From Paracyclopina nana (taxonomy: Eukaryota > Arthropoda > Copepoda > Cyclopoida > Cyclopettidae), in NCBI GenBank assembly GCA_019096065.1, contig JAGUCH010000009.1, positions 3,420,001-3,484,000 on the forward strand: 64,000 nucleotides of DNA, written 5' to 3'. Position 1 is the first letter of the stretch, and each line of letters begins with the position of its first letter. The translations under genes were made by a program, and so were the position numbers. Below the pieces are notes generated by a model that was not told where the DNA came from, made no database searches, and saw only the letters and a list, made by a program, of their open reading frames with translations. This document shows, piece after piece, positions 10,778-21,900 of the stretch.

Positions 10778-12897
10778 ATGTCGAGGTTGCTAAGCCTTTT
10801 TCCAGCCAGAAGTTTCTGCACAGGATCAGGGCTGAAAAGGTCGATTTCCTTCGAAGACTTCCGGGCCATTTACCAATACAAAACAACTCCGGAGTTGTTG
10901 AGAGGTTTTCTCATCTTGAGGCTGTGTGGCCTCAGCGTTTTTGTCGACAATTCGTTAAGTGTAATTAAATAACTTCAATATGTACTCTTCTACTACTATG
11001 ACGTTAATGTTTTTACTGCGATAGCTAATGAAGCAGTGCCAGAAAGTACTTGGACCCAGGGTATTTAGTGTCATTGCCAGGCCCACGTTTTATAGCCAAT
11101 TCGTCGGAGGAGACTCGGAAATTGAGCTGCAACGTACTGTGGATGGGCTCAAAAAGGCTGGAATTCGGCTGATGGTGTGCCCAGTTCAAGAAGAAGATGT
11201 TGACGATGTTGATACAGAGTAAGCAATTTTTGCTCATCCTCGATTAACCTCGAAAATGGATTCATTGAAAATTAGCTCCACATTTTTATGAATCCTAGGG
11301 CTTCCAATTTTTTGGATGATGCGAGGAGCAAGCATGATCGAAATTTAGATTATATTATGCACACAGCAGCAATTATGGCTCACTGTGACTCGGATCGAGT
11401 GCCCAATTTACAAGTCAAGGTGACAGCTCTGCTGCCTGCCATAGTTGTGGTAAGTATTTTCAAGAGCATTATTCAGTCACCAAGTGCAAAATATGCCATT
11501 TTTGTGCATTGATGGCTAAATTAAGTTTCCATGCACAAACCAATATGCTAAAAATTAAAAACATCATGGAATTGCTTAATGTGTACATAGAAGCATAATT
11601 TTTTCTTGAGAAGAGCAATCGTTTAATTGAGCATAAATAATTCCCAGCTTTTCTTCCAGACTCAACTCACTCAGAGGCTGAATGAAAATCCGGCCCTAAA
11701 GGAGACTTTGCTAAACAGCTTTGTGCATATTTTGGCAGGCAAAAAAGCTGATTTGGCTGAAATAGGAGAAGAGCTCGAGCGTGGCCTTAAGCGGCTAAAA
11801 AAATTGGCTGATTATGCCAACAAAGAGTGCTTGAAATTGCTCGTGGATGCCGAGTATACCTACATGAAAGAAGGCATTAATCTCATTGCTATGGCAATGA
11901 TGTGCCACTACAATAAACAAGGCATTCTCGTTGGTAACACTTACCAATGTTACCTAAAGGTAAGTTTTCGAAATTGCCTGTCCCATAGATTTTTTACCAC
12001 TTTAGTGGGCATTTAGAAGGGGTCAATAAATCTACAGGACAGACTGTATAAGTAGCATGAATTAATACATCATATATGCGACGTTTGTTATTAAGCTCAT
12101 ATTTAACCGCAATTGAAATACTAGCTTTATCATTTGGATAAGGGCTTTTTTGGAGATTTTTCCTTATAAAAAGGCTCACAAAAGAGGCAAAAAAAGCTGC
12201 GCCTGGGGGAAAAACAATGTAGATGCGCGTAGCTACATTCATCCATTTTCCTCATTCTTCATCGCCTTGAAAGGAACTAGCATTCTTCATCAGAATTTAA
12301 TTTCAGGCTACATATGACACAATTACGCAGGATTACGACCTAGTGGCCTCACAGGGAGCCAAATTCGGGGCCAAAATCGTACGAGGGGCCTACATGGAAA
12401 AAGAGCGAAAATTGGCCGCACGGAAGGCCCGACCTGATCCTATAAATGATACTTATGAGGCCACAGGGAAAATGTATGATAAGGTCACACATTTTTTGAT
12501 AGAGAAAGCTGTCAACGGCGAAGATCTGTATGTCGTTGTGGCGACGCATAATGAAAAATCAGTGCTGGCAGCCGCAGCCCAATTGTCCAAGAATTCATGT
12601 CCCTCGGGTGCCATTGTATTTGCTCAGATCTTTGGAATGGGAGAGCAGATTACAATGCCATTAGGTTGTGGGACTCATACAAATTGCAGCCATATAGAAA
12701 TGTATTTAAAGATTGGTCTCTTTTCAGCTAACGAAGGCTTCACAGTCTACAAGTCTGTGCCTTTTGGGCCCATGGAAGAAGTTTTGCCGTATTTGTCTAG
12801 AAGAGTTGCAGAAAATCGATCAGTTTTAGCCGGTGCTCGCAAAGAAAGGGAGCTGCTGACTTCAGAACTCAAACGTAGATTGTGGTTTGCTCAATAA
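10778..12897 (+). CDS. PRODH: Proline dehydrogenase, mitochondrial
   Basis: FAD enzyme that oxidises L-proline to pyrroline-5-carboxylate in the mitochondrial matrix and passes electrons to ubiquinone. Exons: 10778-10960, 11025-11218, 11299-11449, 11660-11959, 12307-12664 and 12728-12897; 451 residues. The N terminus (MSRLLSLFPARSFCTG) is a typical targeting peptide. Family hallmarks are LMKQC..TFYSQFVGG, LLVDAEYTYM, NTYQCYLK, GAKIVRGAYMEKER (barrel strand with the RGAY motif), QIFGMGEQITMPLG, and the substrate-binding helix YLSRRVAEN near the C terminus. Intron 5 (12665-12727, 63 bp) is a multiple of three and stop-free, so a naive ORF reads through it; removing it restores PLG-ANEGFTVYK. 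At 451 residues it is shorter than most animal PRODHs (about 600), mainly in the region before LLVDAEYTY. Drosophila slgA is the functional reference. AATAAA at 12893-12898 overlaps the stop. Confidence 0.93.
11977..12048. repeat. Short palindromic repeat in PRODH intron 4
   Basis: Begins CCTGTCCCATAGATTTTTT and ends AATCTACAGGACAGACTGTA. The arms pair imperfectly. The same CAG.CTGTCC...TAGATTT tips occur at 3495-3548. Confidence 0.45.
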
Positions 12898-12898
12898 A
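12893..12898 (+). promoter_or_regulatory. AATAAA polyadenylation signal overlapping PRODH stop
   Basis: The hexamer AATAAA includes the TAA stop at 12895-12897, the same arrangement as the neighbouring FASTK gene. Confidence 0.55.
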
Positions 12899-13346
12899 TA
12901 CAAAATGTGTGCATATTACCCTTAGTGTAAGTAAGAACAGGAAAGAAACAACGCACAATAGTAGTAAATTACGCGCATTCTTTATGCTTTAGGAATAGTC
13001 TCATATGAGTTCGGATTACAGCTAGTAATTACTTGACGATAATCACACAGCTTTCACTAAACAATACATTAGGCACCTACGATACAGAGACTAGATCGAT
13101 ATATTTGTATCCGCAAAACTTTCAAGCTGAATGAAGCAACTTTTGTTTGTATTGGTTTACGTTTGTATCTTGAGGTAATTCAACTTTCCATAGGCTTTTA
13201 AGAGGCATTTGCAAAACACATTGTGATGTTTGGAAGTTTTATGGGAGTACATGAACGGGACATTAGCCTACGCCTTTTGTTTGAAAATGATGCTGATCTA
13301 AAAAATGAATTAGTGCAGTACATTGCTCAAAAGTGTCGCCATATCG
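12899..13346. other. Intergenic downstream of PRODH
   Basis: AT-rich, no supported gene. It contains CATGAACGGGA at about 13250, which matches the terminal word of the MITE pair at 29702 and 40253. Confidence 0.35.
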
Positions 13347-13957
13347 TAATACACATTGACTTGAAGAAGGTCCTAACCCAAACTCCTTACAACACCCAAA
13401 AAATAAACATTTTCTGAAAGCTTATGTTCTTAGGGTTCATTTGGTAGTAATTTAAAAATCCTGGCCTATGGCTTCTCATAACATAAAATTTTCAAAAATG
13501 TCTAGCACCTACAGTTTTTTTTTTTGAGATTGTCATTAGCAATGACCCCCTCTGAAAAAAGAGGATCAAACTTTTTTATTTCATTAGGAAGTCTGTAAAA
13601 TGCACTCAAATTGAGATATTTGCAACCAAACTTATTTTGCAAAAATAATCAAGTTGGTAGTTATCAGCTTTTATCATGGCTTTATCTCCGTTTCTGTTCA
13701 TCCTATCAATTTTACTATGTAAGTTTTATTTTTGAAATTTAGTGGGGGACATTGAAGCTAACTATCCCCCCAAAAAATGAACCGTTTTTGCGCTAAACGT
13801 TTTTGAAATCTTTATGCCATTGGAAGCCAAAGGCCAGGATTTTTATTTTATCGCCTAATGAATCCTTGGGACACACGCTTTCAGAAAATAAACATATAAT
13901 TTTTGGGTGTTGTAAATAGTTTGGGTTAGGTCCTTTGCCAAGTCAATGTGAATACGT
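13347..13957. mobile_element. Foldback element with ~120-bp inverted arms
   Basis: The left arm (about 13347-13470) and right arm (about 13830-13957) are imperfect reverse complements. Matching blocks include ACATTGACTTG / CAAGTCAATGTG, GGTCCTAACCCAAAC / GTTTGGGTTAGGTCC, ACACCCAAAAAATAAAC / TTTTTGGGTGTTG and AAAATCCTGGCC / GGCCAGGATTTT. The ~360-bp centre has no ORF. Nonautonomous; I could not fix the target duplication. Confidence 0.7.
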
Positions 13958-14273
13958 GTGAAAAGTTGGTCATCCTCTTTTGGTAGCACAAGAGGGTTCA
14001 TTAGAAATCCTTCAAGAGAAATCCCCTTAGACTATTTCCTATTTTTGACGTCCACTGTAACAATAATGGAAAGATCTCGGGTGCATAATACGACAATAGC
14101 GTGGAGAAGAAATATTTTTTCTCCTCTCTCATTCGCGTTCTCGAAGGAAACCACGGTTTCATCGTCGACTCTCTCTTTGAAAGCTCGAGGCCTCCTCCAA
14201 ATTTGAGGCCCAGTCGTTGAAGGTTGCTAGCTTGTAAAAGTCGCACAACAGCGCTGCAAATCAAGAAGCAACT

Positions 14274-16667
14274 ATGAACTTCTCCGCTGAAGAAGAGCTT
14301 AACTTGACCTCTTTGCCAACGACCCATGAGGATCAACCTGAATGCTATGGTGCTACAGAAGAGGAAATGGCCATTTATTCCGAGCTCACCTACTGGATCG
14401 AAATGGTGGTGCAAACTGCCATCGGAATTTTGGGAGTGCTCGCAAATCTGGTCGCAATCCCTATCTTGTGCAGGTAAAAAATGAAATCTCAAGATTGGAA
14501 AGTCAACTTTTTGTACGCACTCCATTCATTGTGTACCCTTCAGATTAATTGGAGCAAAGTGGAAAAAAGATATTAGTGCAGAAACTATTGTTTCCCTTCG
14601 TGGCCTTTAGAATCACATGACAAAGGTATCTTAGTTTTTTTCATCTCTCATACTTGCTCTCAAGAAAAAGCAAGTTTTCCTCTTTGTCTTAGTAGAACAT
14701 ACACGAAAATACTCAACATTTTTTGCAGCAAACTCAAAAAGAGCTGAATTTCAGCTTGCGCTTGGCTGCAAAATGATACCACATTAACCTACAAGAGTAA
14801 TTGTAATTTGTCAGTTGCAGATAATTCAATATTTTTTTTCTTTTTGCAGCAAGTCATTAGAAAGCATTTTCCACCGAATGCTGGCTGGCCTGGCTGTCTT
14901 CGACTCCATTTTCATAATCCTGAGTATGATGGAATCGGTGCGTAGGCATTGGGGCCTCCAAGGCGCTTATGCATACGCATTTGCATATTTTCTGTATCCG
15001 CTACAAAATGTTGTTCTCATCTGCAACATTTACTTGCCAGTGGCTCTCGCTTTGGAACGCTACCGAGCCATCAAGTAAGATATAGAGACCCAAATCATAA
15101 CATTTTGTCGCTATCTAGTGTGAAAATATGGGAAATACTGGTTTGAAAAGGGATGCGACAACTTTTTTGTTGACAAAATGGAGCAATTTTTTTGAGGTGC
15201 ACAACCCTTAAAAAAGCAGACATAATTCTGGTTTTTCTTAAGAAAAATCAAAGTTAACAAAAAATACAAGAAGAGGTATGAATGGTCATATTAATTGATG
15301 TTAACTCCTAGCTAAAAATTAAAGATTTAGCGAAAATATCGAAATTAAAAAAAGATTGTACCCCAGACGATCCGCTTGCAGTAGTACCTCATTCTGACTC
15401 AGGAAAGTGTTAATTTTTGGTATCTTATGCAAAAATACAATTTCTGATAGAAAAAGCCAAGCCATAGACAAACAAGTTCTGAATGGAACTTTCTGGTAAT
15501 GATTACTTCTTTTCCGGCTGCACACCAATTTTGCCCATAAAGATCGCGTGGAAGACTCTATGTCAATGTTATTGTTATGATTTAGGTCTCTATACACAAA
15601 TAACGAAAGCTCAATTAGGACAGCATCTGTAATAAGCAATTCTTGCAGACATCCTGTTGAATATCACAACTCCAATGCTGGCAAGAACACATGGAAATGC
15701 GTCATGTACTACTATATCCTACCTGTCTTGGTGTTTGCCATTGGCATTTGTATCCCCAAGTTTTTCGAGATCAAAATCTCCAGAGCTACAACCACAAACT
15801 ACTACACTGACCCCGATGCCAATGAAACTGTTCAGGTGTGCATAAGCCTAGAAAAAAAATTAAACATGTTAATTAAATAAAAATTACTCCATAGGAAAAC
15901 TACACCCAAGCTGTCATCGGCTTCACTGATCTCAGATTCAACTCGGACTATGTTCTCTGGTACCTCAATGTCACCAGGCTCATCACTGCAGGTAAGAGGC
16001 CCAAAAGACCATATTTGTGACAAAACTTGCCTAATAAGAAAGGAAAAACTTATCACGCCTCTAATTGGTTCCTGAAAATATTTGCAGTAGAGCAGCTTCA
16101 TCTTGGAGCTGATTAGTTTCTGAAATTAATTGCAGCTTTCACTTTGTTCCAGGCTTAGTTCCTTTTGCCTCCCTGGTGACACTCAACTTTCAGATATACC
16201 GCGTTATCGTACGTCGTCGCAGCATGAATAACCGCGTCTCCAACCAGCAAAATGCAGCCTTGAAAGTGGCAGCCACCAAAAGGTCTCACGTCCTTTTCGT
16301 CATTTGTGGCCTCTTCCTGGCCTCACATATTCTGCGAGTGGCCCTTGGCATCCACGAGCTGGTAGTTTTGGAGCAATATAGGAGCAGTATTGGACACGAT
16401 TGCAATGCTGTCAAGTTTTGGACCCTCATCACGGCTACAGTTTCGCAACTTTTGCTCACGCTCAACTCCTCGTGCAATTTCGGCGTGTACTGCCTCATGT
16501 CAGCTGAATTCCGCGAAGTGCTGCTCGCTCACATCAGGCGCTCGCTGCGCCGGTCAATCCCGGAACTGATGCTCAACAACGGCGGGCCAAACAGTCATGA
16601 GAGGATGGACCAAGAATTGGGCAACTTGTTGACCGAACCAAAAGGGGACCAGAATCGTAGCGGGTGA
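14274..16667 (+). CDS. FMRFamide-receptor-like class A GPCR (second gene)
   Basis: Exons 14274-14473, 14850-15074, 15649-15835, 15895-15991 and 16153-16667; 407 residues. The extracellular N terminus opens MNFSAEEELNLTS with two N-glycosylation sequons (NFS, NLT). TM1 is MVVQTAIGILGVLANLVAIP. TM2 has LAVFDSIFIILS, with the conserved Asp. TM3 ends LALERYRAIKHP, an intact ERY motif. TM4 leads into CIPKFFEI, the family signature. The second extracellular loop has NET and NYT sequons. TM6 is VLFVICGLFLASHILR and TM7 LLLTLNSSCNFGVYCLMS, where NFGVY replaces NPxxY. The C-terminal tail has a basic patch (RRSLRRSIPE). It is a plasma-membrane receptor probably signalling through G proteins; its peptide ligand cannot be read from sequence. 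It belongs to the same group as the gene at 551-3738 but differs in exon structure. AATAAA lies at about 16835. Confidence 0.92.
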
Positions 16668-18952
16668 ATTTTGTGCTAAAAAATAACACATGAATGTAAC
16701 CAAAAAAGTTTTGAATGTGATCTGGAAATTGTTGATGTTTGAAACGAAAATAACATAGTATGCTATATACACCTGAAACAAATCTTTTATTCTAAATGTT
16801 GAAATAGTTTTTGGAGAATAATGACTTTTGGACCAATAAAGAACTTGCATAGAAAAGCGTTCACTTCTCTTAACTTTTGCAAGCATTTCTAGAAAAGGAA
16901 GAAAAATAAATAATAAGATGCTAAAATGGATTTTTTACTTATGAAATACAGCCTCATGCAGTCGTCAAATACTTTACACACTACAAATACTTTTAGATTG
17001 AAAGTGTAAAGTATTTGACGACTCAGGCTGTATATTCTACGATCAGGCTGTATATAGCTCAAGACAGTTAAATAGGATAAGTTGGCTTTTCAACAACAAT
17101 TATCAGCACCGAAATGGAGCAAAATTAAAGAATGGCTGCAGTAGAGCTTGAATCGTATAGTGCACTTGTTGTTACTTATCATAAGAAGTTGAAAACCGCG
17201 AAGGTTGCGTTGACCTGACTTTTAAAATTCCGACGTTGCTTTGCCGAGCTTCGCTTTCCATTTAATTTTGAGGAACAATAGACAATCAAAATGCAATAGA
17301 GGCCGTGCTGAATATTTTTGGATCCTTTGCGTGCGTCTGCAATGCTTGCCTCAAGCTTTAATAGCACGCAAGACAAATGTGCTTTATTAGTGACTCAGAA
17401 TTCCGCAAGGTAGCGACACGGTATTTTAAGGTGGCAGATTACTCGCTGAGGTGTTCACAAAATTTTGTTCAGTGTGGTTCAAGAAAAAGCTTCATTTTTC
17501 GCCTTCAAAATTCGTGTATGGAAAATACACTTTTGACCAAATGACGTCATAATGAAAGAGCCAACAAAAGCGGGTCCGTGTCCGTGATTTGACAAACGCA
17601 GGCCGGTGTTCACAACTTCGCATCGTGAATTGATGACAGGCACCACAATACAATAGGCCATGTGATTCCGAAAAAAATCACAATCAACGTTAGTTCAGAA
17701 TGCAGCTAGCGCCATCCGATCCAACTTTGTAGCATTAACCTAAGCTCAAGCCATGCATATTTCGTTCATCTCATTTAACTAGGTAAAGGCGTCCATAAAT
17801 GGACAGCGGGGGGCGAGCCTACGGTTTCATGTGAAAGTTGCTTTCTGCTAATTTTGTACCATCATAATTGTAATTTATTTAACGTCAATCTTATGCTGTT
17901 CCAGCAAGAAAAAATATCGATTCAGTCATGAGAAATGGTATATCTGGCTGCAGGGAACTGTAAATGGCACCATATTTATCCTACTGGCGAGCTCATAAGA
18001 TTTCAGACGGCTGATTTTCTTAATTATTTTTGGGAAGGTATAATTTTTACAAGCTTAGGTAGCATCTAAGATTCAAATAGACCAATTATATTTATATGAT
18101 GGAAAGTAATTTTCGCATGTATAATTCAGTTTACCAATTCGTCTCAGTTCATATAACTACACATATATAAAGGCTCTGAGGTTTTCTTTATCAAGTGACA
18201 CACATTGACTAAAATCCGCTATTAGGAATATGGCTTTTCTGGTTTTTCGCCCTATACCGAAATTGCGCGGAAATTGTGACCAGCTGATTCTGGAACCGGG
18301 CTTTTATTGCTGAACTCAAGATGATCTATAGGTTACACTCTTTTTTGGCCGATACAAATCTTAATTTGGATCAAATCAGTAATTTCACTTACTCCCTCCG
18401 CTCGAAAGAAACCTAGCTACTCTCTAAAAATAGGAGGTTGGCTTAAAAAGCTATATACATTTGTCGTTGCTTTTGCTCTGAGATCCAAAGCTGATTTCAG
18501 CTGATCAATGAAAGTAAGCAACATAATTGAGCACACCCTACACGATGGAAGCTTTTGGTCATCTCGACTTTTAAAATACCTACGTTCCCATGGAAGTGTA
18601 AAAAGCCCTATGACTCTTGTTCAAAATAAAACGCCCATTTAACGACTACTGGCTAGTTCAACCAACTAACTTCTAAGCTTATTATTTTTTGTGGAAAAGT
18701 ATTAGTTGTCAATTATCACTTGCGTTTTAAAAATTAAAAGTCAGTTCAAGCTCCTCATGATGTATCAATGCTATTTCCCGCGCTCGATTTGAATCTTCGG
18801 GCTTTCTCCTTAAAGGCCCAACGCCAAGTTGGCTTTCTTTTCCCCACAAGCTAGGCCAGGAAAGGCCTTTGGTTGTTTACTTTTTTGAGAAGGCATGATG
18901 AGCCTTGATTAAGTGAAGGAAAATGTGACTTTTTGCTGATTTCTCAGCAATC
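16668..18952. other. Intergenic between GPCR and ADAM17
   Basis: No supported gene. It holds a palindrome (16946-17033) and a perfect TGACGTCA word near 17541. No other structure recognised. Confidence 0.4.
16946..17033. repeat. 88-bp hairpin element (ATACAGCCT ends)
   Basis: The left part reads ATACAGCCT then GTCGTCAAATACTTTACAC, and the right part is its reverse complement, ending AGGCTGTAT. There is a loop of about 21 bp. TA-flanked CAGCCT tips resemble a short Tc1/mariner-type MITE. Confidence 0.6.
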
Positions 18953-21900
18953 ATGAACTTTTCCGCAGTGCTTCTGTGGGCAGCGGTGACATGTTTAGTG
19001 CACTGTGCTTTAGCTGTCAGTGATGCCCTGCGCAAGAATCTTAAATACTTTGAGGTCATTCACAGCAAAGATTTCGGCCACAACATTGTTAAACGTGGGC
19101 TTCATCCAAGCTCTCATCCTTATAACAAAATTAGAGAAGTCAACTTTAAGGTAAGGCCGAAAATCCGCGAATCCGGATTCAATTCTATATCATTGTAGAT
19201 GAACTGAAGTTCATGACAACTATGCATCACAATTGATGGTGCATATCCTAACTATAAACAATTTCTTTTTTGAGTTCGTAAGTATTTCTTGAGTTAATTT
19301 TCTTTCATTCATCAAACAAAAAAATATTCTGAGCTTACCTAACCGAAGAATTAGCCGAGTTTCCAAAGGATGCACCACTTCAGTTGACAAGCTTCACATT
19401 TTGCTCTTTTTTTTTGCTCTTTTTTTTATTTGTGTCCCTTTTTTACTAAGCCGTCATCATTTTAGGCTTTGAGAAATTGTGTAACCGGAAAGCGAAATGG
19501 CTGCAAAAAGATGACGGCAACTCCTCCTTGGCTAATGGGAGTAATGGCTGAAATTTTTGTGACGTCATTTGTTTACATTTTTCGAATTGTTGGCAAACGC
19601 GCGCGTTACCAGACGTAACGTATTCAAAATAGGCCGATTTTAGGCTGCTTAGTTGACGAAAAGGCAAAATGAAGGTCACAACATACTTTCGACATTTCTG
19701 GAGCTTTGTTTTGTTAGTTAAGCTGACTTATCCATCTTCGCAATGTTTTAGGCACTGGGGAGAGATTTTCGGCTCATTCTGTCGCCCAAAAAAGGCCTTT
19801 TGCATCCCAAGTTCAAAGCAGTTGAGGTAGATGACGACAACGTGGAAAGGCCAGTCAGGATTGACTATGAAACGTTCTATGATGGGAGAGTTTTCGGCGA
19901 GACCAAGTCAAGAGCTACTGTGCATTTGGAGCCTGAAGGGATGATCACTGCCAAAATTGAGACTCCTGCCGAAACCTACCACATTGAGCCATCATGGAGA
20001 CATTTGACTGACTCGGAGCCTGAAACCATGATAGCCTACAAGTATGTTTAATTCAACACCAATGTCAATGATATTGATTCACTAATGCTCCTTATTGACT
20101 CCTAACAATCAATAGCCAAAGTTGCAAAATCCAGACTTTTATATTAGTGTCTCTTAGGGAATCCGATATCAACTTTAGCTGGACAGAGGCCAATGACGAT
20201 GGTCTGATACCTCCAAAAGTGTGTGGGTATGTGAAAGAAAATGGCACTCGAAAATCGACAAAATCAACTGGTGGCCACAACGATGATTTCACTGATGATG
20301 AAGAGAAAGCTTATTACAAGGATTTGGGTCTTTTCAAAAGCTCCGACTCGAATGAAACGGAATCTCGTGTGAAAAGGCAATCTCAAGAATTTTTAACCAT
20401 TCTTAGGCAAACAAGATGTCCCCTTCTTCTAGTAGCCGATTATAGGTAATTATTTTCAATGCAATGTGTCAGAAATGAGATTTTTGAGCTGATGCACTTC
20501 TCAAATTCGAATGAAACATTTTGTAGATTCTTCACTGAAATGGGCGGAGGCAGCTCCAAAACGACAGTCAACTATTTGATCAGCTTGATTGACCGAGTGC
20601 ACAAAATTTACGAAGACACAATTTGGGCTGACAAACCAGATGGGCAAGGATTCTCCGGCATGGGATTTATCATCAAGAAGATCGTCGTGCATAGGCAAGT
20701 TTCTCAGCGTGAAAGCAATATGCAATGCATTCAAGAATTTATTTCCATTTCTATGTAGAAAGCCGACTGAAGTCAGACAAAACGAGCAGCATTACAATAT
20801 GAAAAGAACCTCTTGGGATGTAAGAACACTCCTAGAAGTTTTTAGCAGAGAATTCACTCACAAGGTAAAATAAATTTGATTTTATCTTAGGAAAATGCAA
20901 TTTAGTTTCCCCATTTTTGCTTGAATATAAAAAAGGAAAGCTGTGGAGCAAAAATACCTCTAGGAACTTTAAAGGTCTTAAAATTGCTACTTTCTGTATT
21001 CTATTTATAGGACTTTTGCCTTGCCCATCTGTTCACTGATATCAAGTTTGAAGGGGGCATATTGGGCCTCGCATATGTAGGCTCTCCTAGGCGAAACTCT
21101 GTTGGTGGCATTTGCACTCCCGAATACTTCAAGAATGGTTACACATTGTATTTGAACTCTGGGCTGAGCTCAAGCAGAAATCATTACGGACAAAGGTAAG
21201 AGCTTTCATTATTTCATGCAAGACTTGTTTTGACTTTTTTAAAAGCGTCTCTTTTATATAGGGTACGCTCCCTTTAGTTTCAATACCGCCTGCTTTATTC
21301 TTGGAAATAAAGAATGCTTATGCCTCTTTCAGAGTGATCACAAGAGAAGCCGATCTGGTAACTGCCCACGAGTTTGGCCACAATTGGGGATCAGAACATG
21401 ATCCTGATGTTCCTGAATGCAGTCCTTCTGCCAGCCACGGTGGCTCATACTTGATGTATACCTACTCCGTGTCGGGTTACGACGTCAATAACAAAAAGTT
21501 TTCCCCCTGCAGCCTCAGATTTATCCGAAAGGTAGGACTTTATCTCACCAGAAAGTGTTTGATAATTGAAAATGATGCATTTTATATAGAGAAGCTCCCT
21601 TGCCATTTTTTTGTAGTGATTAAGCCTGAAGTAAATTGATCGTGGGTGTCTATTTGGTTACCTTTTTTCCTTTTGGAAAAGTTTGCCTCTGATAAGTGCT
21701 TTTTTTGAGTTTACGGTATCAAAAGGGCGTTCCCGTATTGGCCAGTTAGTCAAGTTGAGTTAGGTAGAATGTTAAGTTTAGTTCAGTTCCATTCCCAGAT
21801 ATTTATGTAGGTAGAACTGAACTTAGCTTGATTTTATGTAGTACTAGCTTGCTTGCCCAGCTAAGTTCAGTTGCCAAACTGAACTTAGCTGCAAAAAGTG

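Noticed and set aside
17541-17550. Perfect CRE-like TGACGTCA
   Set aside because: A single 8-mer far from any start codon is not evidence of regulation.
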